The notes below the pieces were generated by a model, which saw only the letters and a list, made by a program, of their open reading frames with translations, was not told the DNA's origin and made no database searches. DNA of 64,000 nt from Paenimyroides baculatum (GTDB lineage: Bacteria > Bacteroidota > Bacteroidia > Flavobacteriales > Flavobacteriaceae), in NCBI RefSeq assembly GCF_008629655.1, contig NZ_VWSG01000003.1:286366-350365 (forward strand). Reading direction: 5' to 3'. Below, one piece after another: positions 16,641 to 24,679 of the stretch (the first letter of the stretch is position 1; every line of letters starts with the position of its first letter). Both the position numbers and the translations under genes were made by a program.

Positions 16641-16967
16641 CTATTCTTCTACTACTTCAGCATCAGGTGCATTATTCATAACCGATTGGATACCGTTTTG
16701 GCAACCTGCCAATGATTCGTACATTTGGCTTGAACCAATGATTTGACCATTTGTAGCTTTTAAATTGAAATAATGTTTTCCGTTTTTAGCTTCTAAAGTT
16801 TCAAATTTACTTTCGTCTTGGCTGTTTTTCTTTACAGATTCAATACCATTCATACAAGCTGCTTTGGTTGTGTAACCTTCGCTCGATAAAATAATTTGTC
16901 CGTTAGTAGCCTTCAAATTAAATTGAAACTCTTCGTTTTTTCTTTTACTTACAACAAATTTGCCCAT
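16641..16967 (-). CDS. YegP-like DUF1508 protein, two tandem repeats
   Basis: A 108-residue protein made of two DUF1508 units. FQFNLKATNGQIILSSEGYTTKAACMNGIESVKKN is followed by HYFNLKATNGQIIGSSQMYESLAGCQNGIQSVMNN, sharing the NLKATNGQII core and the C-x-NGI-x-SV ending. Family members are small beta-alpha proteins of unknown function, sometimes linked with stress. The C-terminus is acidic (DAEVVEE). Monocistronic, no signal peptide. Confidence 0.9.
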   Translation of the reverse strand: MGKFVVSKRKNEEFQFNLKATNGQIILSSEGYTTKAACMNGIESVKKNSQDESKFETLEAKNGKHYFNLKATNGQIIGSSQMYESLAGCQNGIQSVMNNAPDAEVVEE

Positions 16968-17008
16968 GTTTTTGTTTTTAAAATTAATAAATGAATTTGT
17001 TTTAAATC

Positions 17009-18139
17009 TTATTTAATAAAATCTAAAACCGTTGAAGTTATAAAATCAATCTGATCTTTTTCTAATTCGGTATGCATTGGTAAAGCAATAACCTGATCTG
17101 CAAACATATTGGTTACCGGAAAATCGGCATCGTTATAGCGAGCATCGGCATACGCTTTTTGTTTGTGCAACGGAATTGGGTAATAAATAGCACACGGAAT
17201 TCCTTTTTCCTGCAAATGAGTTAAAAGTGCATCGCGTTTTCCGTTGGTAATTCTCATAACATATTGGTGAAAAACGTGATCGTCTCCATCAATATCAAAT
17301 GCAGGTGTAATAATGTTTTCATTCACAGAAAAAGCATCGTTATAAGCCTTCGCAGCATTTTTTCGTGCCGTATTATATCTATCTAAAAGGGGTAATTTTG
17401 CATTTAAAACTACTGCCTGAATACTGTCTAAACGCGAATTCACTCCCACAACATCGTGATGATAACGTTCGTACATTCCGTGGTTTACAATTCCTCGAAT
17501 AGTATGTGCCAAATTATCATCATTTGTAAAAATCGCTCCGCCATCGCCATAACATCCTAAATTTTTAGAAGGAAAAAACGACGTTGCGCCAACATGACCA
17601 ATGGCTCCTACTTTCGTTTTGTTACCGTTTGCCGCCATATAATTTGCCCCAATTGCTTGCGCGTTGTCTTCTATCACAAATAAATTATGTGCTGCGGCAA
17701 CTTCCATAATCGCATCCATATTTGCGGCACGACCGAATAAATGAACCGGAACAATTGCTTTGGTTTTTGCTGTAATAGCTTTTTTAATAGCTTCTACCGA
17801 TATGTTCATAGAATCTTCTTCCACATCAACCAAAACGGGAATCAATCCTAACAACGCAACAACTTCAACCGTTGCAGCAAAAGTAAAATTAGCAGTAATA
17901 ACCTCATCGCCCGGTTTTAAACCTAAGCCCATCATTGCAATCTGCAAAGCATCGGTTCCGTTGGCACATGGAATTACGTGCTTTACGCCCAAATACTGCT
18001 CTAAATTCTTTTGAAATTCATGAACTTTTGGTCCGTTAATATAGGTTGTAGTATCCAATACTTCCTGAATACCTGCATTTACAATTTCTTTTATATCATC
18101 GTATTGACTTTTTAAGTCAACCATTTGTAGTTTTTTCAT
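17009..18139 (-). CDS. DegT/DnrJ/EryC1/StrS-family PLP sugar aminotransferase
   Basis: A 376-residue PLP enzyme of the family that aminates nucleotide-linked keto-sugars for surface polysaccharides and glycoproteins. Motifs: QMVDLKSQYDDIKEI at the N-terminus, ALQIAMMGLGLKPGDEVITANFTF, VIEDNAQAIGA (cofactor ring), and SFFPSKNLGCYGDGGAIFTND with the Schiff-base lysine. Also VNSRLDSIQAVVLNAKL and the C-terminal CAIYYPIPLHKQKAYAD. I place the start at the ATG at 18139 (MKKLQMVDL), as in homologues; an upstream in-frame TTG adds an unlikely seven residues. It is apart from the export genes at the window start, so its sugar pathway is not clear from context. Confidence 0.92.
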   Translation of the reverse strand: MKKLQMVDLKSQYDDIKEIVNAGIQEVLDTTTYINGPKVHEFQKNLEQYLGVKHVIPCANGTDALQIAMMGLGLKPGDEVITANFTFAATVEVVALLGLIPVLVDVEEDSMNISVEAIKKAITAKTKAIVPVHLFGRAANMDAIMEVAAAHNLFVIEDNAQAIGANYMAANGNKTKVGAIGHVGATSFFPSKNLGCYGDGGAIFTNDDNLAHTIRGIVNHGMYERYHHDVVGVNSRLDSIQAVVLNAKLPLLDRYNTARKNAAKAYNDAFSVNENIITPAFDIDGDDHVFHQYVMRITNGKRDALLTHLQEKGIPCAIYYPIPLHKQKAYADARYNDADFPVTNMFADQVIALPMHTELEKDQIDFITSTVLDFIK

Positions 18140-18191
18140 TGTTGAAAATTTGTTACGCAAAGGTAAAAAAACCGCTCGAATTATTTTATAA

Positions 18192-18653
18192 TTAGCCGTT
18201 TAAAACAACATTTTTTAAAGCTTCTAATGCTTTTGGATAGATGTTCTTGAAATAGTCTAAATATTCATCTATTACATCAATATCAACTGTAACTTTTGTG
18301 CTGCCATTACTTTCTGTAAAGGTATAATTTTCGTGACCTCCCGCCCATTTTTCGACCATTTCACCAGTGGTCACTTCGGTATCGCCCTGAACAAAACCAT
18401 AATGGCGAACAGAAACAAATACTGCCGGATTGTTCTCTTCAACCTGCGAAATCATACCTGCCTTCTCTCCTTTTTCATCGGTTCCTACAAAATAAATCTT
18501 GCTACCTTTGTTCCAGCTGCCTTCGTAAGTTGATGTTGGATTAAAAACCGATGCCCAGCTTTCATAGGTGCTTTTATCTTTCAAACCAAGCATTGCTTCA
18601 TAAACTTTCTGCGCAGATGCCGGGATATCAATTGTAAACTGTAATTTTTCCAT
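18192..18653 (-). CDS. SRPBCC (START-like) domain protein
   Basis: A 153-residue single-domain helix-grip protein: LQFTIDIPASAQKVYEAMLGLKDKSTYESWASVFNPTSTYEGSWNKGSKIYFVG, then the strand/helix pattern ending in YLDYFKNIYPKALEALKNVVL. Such proteins bind hydrophobic ligands or act as AHSA1-type domains; the ligand here is unknown. It follows the DUF1569 gene by 10 bases and is probably co-transcribed with it. Confidence 0.85.
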   Translation of the reverse strand: MEKLQFTIDIPASAQKVYEAMLGLKDKSTYESWASVFNPTSTYEGSWNKGSKIYFVGTDEKGEKAGMISQVEENNPAVFVSVRHYGFVQGDTEVTTGEMVEKWAGGHENYTFTESNGSTKVTVDIDVIDEYLDYFKNIYPKALEALKNVVLNG

Positions 18654-18663
18654 AATATTATTT

Positions 18664-19122
18664 TTAAACGTTAAACTGACGTAAATGATGATCTAAATGT
18701 TTGTAATACATGGTATTCCATTCTTCGGCAGTCATTTTTCCGAACGAAAAATTTTCTTTTCCCTCAAAATGTGTCGATCCTAACTGTTGTGCCTTATTAA
18801 TGTTGGCAATTAAAATGCTTTTTTCGTGTTCAAAATCGCGTTCGTTACTAATTACAAATGCAGGTGCTGTTTGTTCGTTTTGTTTATACGGTTTTGGACT
18901 TGTAACAATCTTTTTTACAAAATTTTTCATGATCAGTTTCATGAAAAAATTCGGCTTTTTAAACTTTTCAGGTTCAAAAGTGTACGCATACGGCACATTA
19001 CAGTGCGCAAGCATTTGTGCAACATCCATTGTTCCCCATTGTCGCTGGGTTGTAGGCTGCAAATTGTTAATTCTGCCAATTATTTCATTCGTAACATCAA
19101 CAGTAAAAATGTTCTTAATCAT
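18664..19122 (-). CDS. DUF1569 (DinB-like fold) protein
   Basis: A 152-residue protein matching DUF1569: IIGRINNLQPTTQRQWGTMDVAQMLAHCNVPYAY and the C-terminal MTAEEWNTMYYKHLDHHLRQF. The histidines in AQMLAHC and KHLDHHL are positioned like the metal triad of DinB/YfiT four-helix proteins, which suggests a metal-dependent thiol-transferase-like fold (inference). First gene of a two-gene unit with the SRPBCC gene. Confidence 0.83.
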   Translation of the reverse strand: MIKNIFTVDVTNEIIGRINNLQPTTQRQWGTMDVAQMLAHCNVPYAYTFEPEKFKKPNFFMKLIMKNFVKKIVTSPKPYKQNEQTAPAFVISNERDFEHEKSILIANINKAQQLGSTHFEGKENFSFGKMTAEEWNTMYYKHLDHHLRQFNV

Positions 19123-19243
19123 TGTTTTAGTTTTATTTCAAATATACAATTTAGTACGATTTGAAGTATTTCTTGAAAATAAATTTTAGATGATTTTTTA
19201 ACGATCTGTGTCAGGTAAAGGATTTCGCTTAAAAACAAATTCT

Positions 19244-19251
19244 TACTTTTG
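19244..19251 (+). promoter_or_regulatory. Candidate -7 element for the Kdo transferase gene
   Basis: TACTTTTG matches TAnnTTTG and lies 17 bases before the ATG at 19269. The -33 region reads ATTTCG rather than a clean TTG. Confidence 0.42.
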
Positions 19252-19268
19252 TAAACAAATCATCCCGA

Positions 19269-20519
19269 ATGAAATTTCTTTATCAGTTAGGCATCAATTT
19301 AGCGGCACTTTTACTGCCTGTTTCCCGATTTTTCAGTCCGAAAATGAAATTGTTTGTCGATGGCAGAAAGCAATCATTTGCTATTTTAGAGAATCAGATC
19401 GATAAAAATCAAGAATACATTTGGTTTCATGTGGCATCGTTAGGCGAATATGAACAAGGTTTGCCGGTGATGGAAGAAATCAAAGCGAAATATCCCGAAT
19501 ACAAATTATTACTGACATTTTTTTCTCCGTCTGGATTTGAAATCAGAAAGAACAATAAAATTGCCGATATTACTATTTATCTTCCGTTAGATACAAAGCA
19601 GAATGTGAAACGTTTTTCGGATCTTGTTCAGCCTAAAATGGTGTTTTTTATTAAGTATGAATTTTGGCCGAATTATCTGCGCGAATTAAAAAATCGCAAT
19701 ATTCCTACCTATTTAATTTCAGGGATTTTCCGTAAAAACCAATTGTTCTTTAAATGGTATGGTGGCTTTTACAGAAATGCTTTAAAAAGTTTCAATCACT
19801 TTTTTGTTCAGAACGATACATCTGCTCAACTGCTTAAATCGATCAATTTTACTAATTCAAGCGTAAATGGTGATACCCGTTTTGATCGTGTGGCACAAAT
19901 TGTGGAACGCGTAGAGCCTTTAGATTTTATTGCAGAATTTAAAAACAACACCACAACAATTGTTATTGGCAGTTCATGGATCGATGATGAAAATGTTTAT
20001 CTGCCCTACCTTAATAACAGTGAAAACATAAAATTTATTATTGCACCGCATAATATTAAGGAAGAAGAAATTACACGTTTGATTTCTAAAATTGATAAAA
20101 AAACGATTCGATACAACAATTACAAAACCGAAGATTTAAAAGATGCCGATGTTTTTATTATTGATACTATTGGAATTTTAACGCAGATTTACGCCTATGC
20201 CGATATTGCTTATGTTGGTGGTGCTTTTAAAACCGGATTGCACAATATTTTAGAACCCGCAACTTATGGAACGCCTGTAGTTATTGGTCCAAAGTATTCA
20301 AAATTTCAAGAGGCAAAAGATTTGGTTGCATTAGGAAGTTGCATTGTTGTGAACAATACAGAAGAATTATCAGCAACTTTTAATCGCTTAATTGCTGATG
20401 CTGATTACAGAAATGAGTTAGGTACAAAAAACAGGGAATTTGTATTGAAAAACAAAAATGCCACTAAAGTTATTATGGATTTATTGGAAATAAAAAAGTA
20501 TCATTTTAAAAGTATATAG
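19269..20519 (+). CDS. waaA: 3-deoxy-D-manno-octulosonic acid transferase
   Basis: Transfers Kdo from CMP-Kdo to lipid A precursor at the cytoplasmic face of the inner membrane. The 416-residue GT30 protein has an N-terminal membrane-associated helix. Family motifs are WFHVASLGEYEQGLPVMEEI (with the catalytic-type Glu), LTFFSPSGFEIR, YLPLDTKQNVKRF, KYEFWPNYL, and the C-terminal CMP-binding part YVGGAFKTGLHNILEPATYGTPVVIGPKYSKFQEA. Full length. Together with lptC it shows that the cell makes a Kdo-containing LPS or LOS. The 3' end is overlapped by the antisense small membrane protein gene for 39 bases. Confidence 0.95.
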   Translation: MKFLYQLGINLAALLLPVSRFFSPKMKLFVDGRKQSFAILENQIDKNQEYIWFHVASLGEYEQGLPVMEEIKAKYPEYKLLLTFFSPSGFEIRKNNKIADITIYLPLDTKQNVKRFSDLVQPKMVFFIKYEFWPNYLRELKNRNIPTYLISGIFRKNQLFFKWYGGFYRNALKSFNHFFVQNDTSAQLLKSINFTNSSVNGDTRFDRVAQIVERVEPLDFIAEFKNNTTTIVIGSSWIDDENVYLPYLNNSENIKFIIAPHNIKEEEITRLISKIDKKTIRYNNYKTEDLKDADVFIIDTIGILTQIYAYADIAYVGGAFKTGLHNILEPATYGTPVVIGPKYSKFQEAKDLVALGSCIVVNNTEELSATFNRLIADADYRNELGTKNREFVLKNKNATKVIMDLLEIKKYHFKSI

Positions 20520-20780
20520 TAAAATTGACATTCCGCCAGCAACAACCACAAAATTATATTTTTTAAAAAACCAGCTTATTATCTGAATAACAAAAAAGAA
20601 AATAGAACTGTTAATACAAAAGCTTAACATCTTTAATTTTTCATCTGAATATAATTCTTTATCAATTTTTGCTAACATCAGATGATTATAAATTTGATAC
20701 AACTGTATTAAAATTACAATAATCAAGACAAAATTTAAAATCAAACTTATTACAGCGTATTTTTTATTAACGTATAGCAT
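20481..20780 (-). CDS. Small three-helix membrane protein
   Basis: A 99-residue protein with three hydrophobic segments (YAVISLILNFVLIIVILIQL, INSSIFFFVIQIISWFF and FVVVAGGMSILLYTFKMILFYF). No family recognised. Its 3' end runs 39 bases into the convergent waaA gene, and its start overlaps the upstream 77-residue gene by 14 bases, suggesting a coupled two-gene unit. The two proteins could form a small membrane complex, but nothing in the sequence gives a function. Confidence 0.6.
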   Translation of the reverse strand: MLYVNKKYAVISLILNFVLIIVILIQLYQIYNHLMLAKIDKELYSDEKLKMLSFCINSSIFFFVIQIISWFFKKYNFVVVAGGMSILLYTFKMILFYFQ

Positions 20781-21000
20781 TTTTGCGTTTTGAATAATAA
20801 TGTATTAAATAAAATATCGATGAAAAAAGAGGGATTATAAAGAAAGAAACAAAAACTAAAAGTTTAATACCTAAATTCTCTCTTTGATCTTTAGCTAACA
20901 CAATCATAGCCCAAAAAGCAGTAATTAAACCCAAAAGAATAAAAAGTTGCCAAACAAACATTATAGTACCAATACTAAAATCGTTAATTAATTTTTCCAT
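20767..21000 (-). CDS. Small two-helix membrane protein, PLDc_N-like
   Basis: A 77-residue protein with two membrane segments: FVWQLFILLGLITAFWAMIVL and LVFVSFFIIPLFSSIFYLIHYYS followed by a basic tail. The pattern of second helix and basic end resembles phospholipase-D-nuclease N-terminal (PLDc_N) membrane anchors, without any catalytic domain. This assignment is tentative. It starts divergently from the acetyltransferase gene across 24 bases. Confidence 0.6.
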   Translation of the reverse strand: MEKLINDFSIGTIMFVWQLFILLGLITAFWAMIVLAKDQRENLGIKLLVFVSFFIIPLFSSIFYLIHYYSKRKNAIR

Positions 21001-21024
21001 AATTTTAAGTTTATTTTCAAAGAT

Positions 21025-21465
21025 ATGATAAAATTCGAACTATTAAAAACCGAAACCATTCCTGCAATTGTAAACCTAATGATTGATTTTTATGCAATTG
21101 ACGGTTATCCGATCAATAAAGAAACCACTACAAACCTGTTTTTAGAATTTGTAATTAAACCAGAAGCCGGTAAATGTTTTGTAATTACATACAACAACGA
21201 AATTTGCGGTTATACCATTTTGGTTCAGGTTTTTAGTTTTGAAATGAGCGGAAATGTGTTGTTGTTGGATGAATTGTATATCGACAATAATTACCAGGGA
21301 AAAGGAATCGGTAAAAAAGCAATGGAATTTATCAAACAATTCGCACAAGAAAACAACTATAAAAAAATTGTTTTAGAAGTTGAGCCGCACAATCTACGCG
21401 CCATTCAGTTATATGAAAAAGAACAGTTTAAAAAACACAAACGCGATTTAATGATTTTTCCGTAG
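21025..21465 (+). CDS. GNAT-family N-acetyltransferase
   Basis: A 146-residue acetyltransferase of the GCN5 fold. The acetyl-CoA pyrophosphate loop is clear (ELYIDNNYQGKGIGKKAMEFIKQFA), followed by KKIVLEVEPHNLRAIQLYEKEQFKKHKRDLMIF, typical of motif B. The acceptor substrate is not predictable. The gene converges with the DUF2809 gene and overlaps it by 18 bases at the 3' ends. Confidence 0.9.
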   Translation: MIKFELLKTETIPAIVNLMIDFYAIDGYPINKETTTNLFLEFVIKPEAGKCFVITYNNEICGYTILVQVFSFEMSGNVLLLDELYIDNNYQGKGIGKKAMEFIKQFAQENNYKKIVLEVEPHNLRAIQLYEKEQFKKHKRDLMIFP

Positions 21466-21828
21466 ATCTTTATCCAGCAAAAACAAGAACCCAAAACCAA
21501 TTACATAACAAAGTAGATCCCACCAAGAGAACGATGTTCCTATAACAATTCGCGCTAGCTTATTATCTTGTAAACCTAAAACGTTTACCAGTTTAAAATA
21601 CTGACCAATTTCTACAGCAAAAGAAAAAGCCAAAGTAAACAACGTAATGTAAATAGGCTTGCAGTTTACAAAAGCCCTTATAAAATAATACACAAACCAA
21701 ACTACAATAATGTCGCCAACAAACGGACGAATAAAATTATCGTGTACAAAAAGTGCAATGCAAACTTCTACCGCAAAAATGACCAGCATTAGTGTAAAAT
21801 AGCGCAAATTAAATCTTAAAAACTTCAT
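21448..21828 (-). CDS. DUF2809 membrane protein
   Basis: A 126-residue protein with four predicted membrane helices and the DUF2809 pattern: RYFTLMLVIFAVEVCIALFVHDNFIRPFVGDIIVVWFVYYF, FAVEIGQYFKLVNVLGL, and IVIGTSFSWWDLLCYVIGFG. Function unknown; the SWWDLLCY motif is characteristic. Full length. It faces the acetyltransferase gene tail-to-tail with an 18-base overlap. Confidence 0.87.
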   Translation of the reverse strand: MKFLRFNLRYFTLMLVIFAVEVCIALFVHDNFIRPFVGDIIVVWFVYYFIRAFVNCKPIYITLFTLAFSFAVEIGQYFKLVNVLGLQDNKLARIVIGTSFSWWDLLCYVIGFGFLFLLDKDLRKNH

Positions 21829-21922
21829 AAATGCAGGCTAATAAACATCAAACATAAAAAAATCGTTTTAAAATTCGTACCTTGGGCATTCAAATTTTTC
21901 ACTCTTTTAACAAATCTAAAAA

Positions 21923-24085
21923 ATGAAAAAATTACTACGAGCTATCGTATTATTAGTTTCGTTTCCAATTTTTGCCCAACAAGGCGGCATGTGGGTTCCT
22001 TCTTTATTAAAAGGAATGAACGAAAAGGAAATGAAAAGCCTTGGAATGAAAATGTCGGTTGCCGATATTTACGATGTTAACAACTCCAGTTTAAAAGATG
22101 CTGTTCCGCAATTTAACGGCGGCTGTACTGCAGAAGTTATCTCATCTAAAGGATTATTGCTTACAAACCACCACTGTGGTTACGGCGAAATTCAATCGCA
22201 TTCAACGGTAGAACATGATTACTTACAAGACGGTTTTTGGGCAAAATCTTACGAGGAAGAATTACCAAACCCCGATGTTGAAGTTACTTTCATTGTAAGC
22301 ATTCACGATGTTACCAAAGAAATAATGAACAGTGTTGACGCTATAAACGGCGAAGCTGAAAAGAAAGCAGCGGTTCAGAAAAACATCAACGATTTACAGA
22401 AATCATACAAACGCGAAGCTTGGCAAAGCGTTATGATTCGTACTTTTTTTGAAGGAAACCAATATATGTTGTTTGTAACCGAATCTTTTGAAGATATTCG
22501 TTTGGTTGGCGCACCGCCATCATCAATCGGGAAATTTGGATCGGATACGGATAATTGGGTTTGGCCACGTCATACCGGCGATTTTTCTTTGTTTAGAATT
22601 TATGCCGATAAAAACAACCGACCTGCAAAATATTCAAAAGATAATGTGCCTTACACGCCGAAACACTTTTTACCAGTTTCGATTAACGGTGTAGAACAGA
22701 ACGATTTCACAATGGTTTACGGTTATCCGGGCAGAACGCAGGAATACCTTCCGTCTTTTGCTGTGGAACAAATTGTGAACGATTTAAATCCGGCAAAAAT
22801 TGAAATCCGTGATAAAGCCTTAAAAGTTGCTGATGGATTTATGCGTCAGGATCAGGCAATCAAAATTCAGTATGCTTCAAAATATGCAGGAATTGCAAAC
22901 TATTGGAAAAAATGGATTGGCGAAAGTCAAGGTTTAAAAAAATCGAATGCCATTGCTGTTAAAAAATCGTTCGAACAAGAGTTTTTAAAACGTGCACAAG
23001 AAAAAAATAAAATGAACGAATATGGTAATCTATTGCCACAGTTCGAAAAAATCTATAAAGACATTACTCCTTATACATTAGCACGCGATTATTTCCAGGA
23101 AGTTACCTTACGTAATAACGAATTGCTTTCGGTAGGTTTCCGTCTGTATCAGTTAGAAAACGCTTTTACAAAAGGTGGCGAACAAGCTTTTAACGATCGT
23201 AAAGATAATTTAATTAAAGGGTTAGAATCTTTATATAAAGACTATAATAAAGATGTTGATCACGGAATTTTCAACGAAACAGTGAAATTGTACGGAACAA
23301 AAGCTCCGGCAAACCTTACGCCTGCTTCAATTAAAGATAAAGATTATGTTGCTTTAGGTAATGATATTTATAGTAAATCGGCATTGACATCTTACGACGG
23401 ATTAAAGAAATTAATGAATGGAAAAGCTGCTGATGTTGTTAAAAACATGCAGAAAGATCCGGGTTATGTATTAGCAAAAAGTTTAGCAGCAAATTATTTT
23501 GATAATGTTGCACCAAGCTACGATAAAATGGCGTTGGAATTAGAAAGTTTGCAGCGTACTTATATGAAAGCACAATTGGAATTGTTTCCAGATGCACGTA
23601 TTTTCCCAGATGCAAACTCAACTTTACGTGTTACTTACGGAAAAGTAAACGGCTATCAACCAAGCGACGCCGTTACTTACAGCCATGTTACTTATTTAGA
23701 CGGAGTGATTGAAAAATATGTTCCGAATGATTATGAGTTTGATGTTCCGCAAAAACTGATTGATTTATATAACACCAAAGATTTTGGATCGTATGCAGAT
23801 AAAAACGGAAAATTACCTGTAAACTTTATTGCAACAAACCATACAACTGGCGGAAATTCTGGTTCGCCGGCAATTGATGCTCATGGTAATTTAATAGGTT
23901 TAAATTTTGACCGTGTTTGGGAAGGAACAATGAGCGATATTCATTACGATCCGGCTATTTGTAGAAACATTATGGTTGATGCACGCTATATTTTGTTCGT
24001 TATTGATAAATATGCGGGAGCAAAACATCTGATTGATGAGATGAAAATAGTAAAACCTAAAGAAACAAAGAAAACAAAGCGCTAA
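21923..24085 (+). CDS. S46-family dipeptidyl-peptidase, DPP11-like (acidic residue specificity predicted)
   Basis: A 720-residue periplasmic exopeptidase with a signal peptide (LLRAIVLLVSFPIFAQQ). The S46 hallmarks are present: GGMWVPSLL at the mature N-terminus, the catalytic His in LLTNHHCGYGEIQSHS (His83/His84), the motif GSDTDNWVWPRHTGDFSLFR, and the nucleophile Ser646 in TTGGNSGSPAID. Eighteen residues after that serine is Arg664 (LNFDRVWEGTMSDI). In known DPP11 enzymes an Arg at this spacing selects Asp/Glu at P1, whereas DPP7 has Gly, so I predict an acidic-specific DPP11. Monocistronic; it would feed dipeptides to a peptide-utilising metabolism. Confidence 0.93.
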   Translation: MKKLLRAIVLLVSFPIFAQQGGMWVPSLLKGMNEKEMKSLGMKMSVADIYDVNNSSLKDAVPQFNGGCTAEVISSKGLLLTNHHCGYGEIQSHSTVEHDYLQDGFWAKSYEEELPNPDVEVTFIVSIHDVTKEIMNSVDAINGEAEKKAAVQKNINDLQKSYKREAWQSVMIRTFFEGNQYMLFVTESFEDIRLVGAPPSSIGKFGSDTDNWVWPRHTGDFSLFRIYADKNNRPAKYSKDNVPYTPKHFLPVSINGVEQNDFTMVYGYPGRTQEYLPSFAVEQIVNDLNPAKIEIRDKALKVADGFMRQDQAIKIQYASKYAGIANYWKKWIGESQGLKKSNAIAVKKSFEQEFLKRAQEKNKMNEYGNLLPQFEKIYKDITPYTLARDYFQEVTLRNNELLSVGFRLYQLENAFTKGGEQAFNDRKDNLIKGLESLYKDYNKDVDHGIFNETVKLYGTKAPANLTPASIKDKDYVALGNDIYSKSALTSYDGLKKLMNGKAADVVKNMQKDPGYVLAKSLAANYFDNVAPSYDKMALELESLQRTYMKAQLELFPDARIFPDANSTLRVTYGKVNGYQPSDAVTYSHVTYLDGVIEKYVPNDYEFDVPQKLIDLYNTKDFGSYADKNGKLPVNFIATNHTTGGNSGSPAIDAHGNLIGLNFDRVWEGTMSDIHYDPAICRNIMVDARYILFVIDKYAGAKHLIDEMKIVKPKETKKTKR

Positions 24086-24139
24086 GACACAGCTTTTTAC
24101 ACACCAAAAATATTTTATAAAAAAAAATACAAAAAAATA

Positions 24140-24167
24140 TTGTGGTATTAAAAAATTCATATCTTTG
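24140..24167 (+). promoter_or_regulatory. Bacteroidota housekeeping promoter of the Thr/Glu-rich lipoprotein gene
   Basis: TTG at 24140-24142 and TATCTTTG at 24160-24167 are separated by 17 bases, fitting the TTG/TAnnTTTG consensus. Transcription would begin near 24173, leaving a leader of about 30 bases. Confidence 0.72.
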
Positions 24168-24202
24168 TAGAGAATTAATAATTAACTTTTATAATTAAAA
24201 AA

Positions 24203-24436
24203 ATGAAAAAATTAGCATTATCATTAGTATTAGTAGCTTCAGTTGCATTCGTATCTTGTAAAGATACAGCTAAAGAAACTACAACTGAAGAGACTACAGT
24301 TGAAACTACAACTACAGAAGCTCCAGTTGTTGAAGAGGCTCCAGTTGTTGAAGAAACTACTACTACAACAGAAACTACTACTGAAGCTGCTCCAGCTACA
24401 GAAGCTCCAGCTACAGAAGCTCCAGCTACTAAGTAA
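24203..24436 (+). CDS. Small Thr/Glu/Ala/Pro-rich lipoprotein
   Basis: A 77-residue protein: a lipoprotein signal peptide (KKLALSLVLVASVAFVSC, lipobox VSC) and a low-complexity tail. The tail is built almost only from Thr, Glu, Val, Ala and Pro, with repeats such as APVVEE and ATEAP. No folded domain is expected; it would be an extended, strongly acidic surface or periplasmic tail. It has its own good promoter and a strong terminator, so it is probably an abundant transcript. Comparable Thr/Glu-rich small lipoproteins occur in other Flavobacteria, but I cannot name a function. The codon-level repeat makes the tail length prone to change by slippage. Confidence 0.82.
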   Translation: MKKLALSLVLVASVAFVSCKDTAKETTTEETTVETTTTEAPVVEEAPVVEETTTTTETTTEAAPATEAPATEAPATK

Positions 24437-24462
24437 TTTCTAGTTAAGATAGAAAACTAATT

Positions 24463-24491
24463 AAGCCTTGCATTGCAAGGCTTTTTTTTTG
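24463..24491 (+). terminator. Rho-independent terminator of the lipoprotein gene
   Basis: Stem AAGCCTTG / CAAGGCTT with a five-base loop followed by a run of T, 27 bases after the stop. Confidence 0.87.
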
Positions 24492-24560
24492 CTTTATAAT
24501 TTAGGTTTACTAAATCAATTAGTTGATTGTTTTATATCTGCTTACTAAATCTATCTAAAA

Positions 24561-24591
24561 AAAGATTCTTCACTTCGTTCAGAATGACAAA
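24561..24591. repeat. REP-like 31-nt hairpin, copy 1 (imperfect)
   Basis: AAAGATTCTTCACTTCGTTC then AGAATGACAAA. It aligns end to end, over 31 positions, with two copies at 35234-35264 and 35281-35311, sharing the (G)AGA start and TGACAA end. Stem ATTCT/AGAAT is intact and the inner stem is mismatched. It lies in the 24492-24644 spacer, which shows no gene. Confidence 0.55.
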
Positions 24592-24644
24592 AAAATCAAT
24601 TTAAAAGATTATAGGAATTTTCAATTTCAAATCTATCCCTAAAT

Positions 24645-24678
24645 AAAAAAGGATGTTTAAATTTAAACATCCTTTTTT
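24645..24678. terminator. Terminator of the SecB-like gene
   Basis: Perfect palindrome AAAAAAGGATGTTTAAA / TTTAAACATCCTTTTTT immediately before the minus-strand stop at 24680. Able to act on both strands. Confidence 0.87.
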
Positions 24679-24679
24679 A

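Noticed and set aside
19208..19405. Short plus-strand frame at the start of waaA
   Set aside because: Overlaps waaA in another frame; waaA has clear family motifs from its own ATG at 19269.
24243..24443. Leu/Lys/Gln-rich reading frame in another frame of the lipoprotein gene
   Set aside because: Shadow of the repetitive ACT/GAA codons; lacks its own promoter and starts inside the lipoprotein coding region.
24492..24644. Possible small gene or sRNA in the spacer after the lipoprotein gene
   Set aside because: No convincing promoter, open frame or terminator pair; only the REP-like hairpin is supported.
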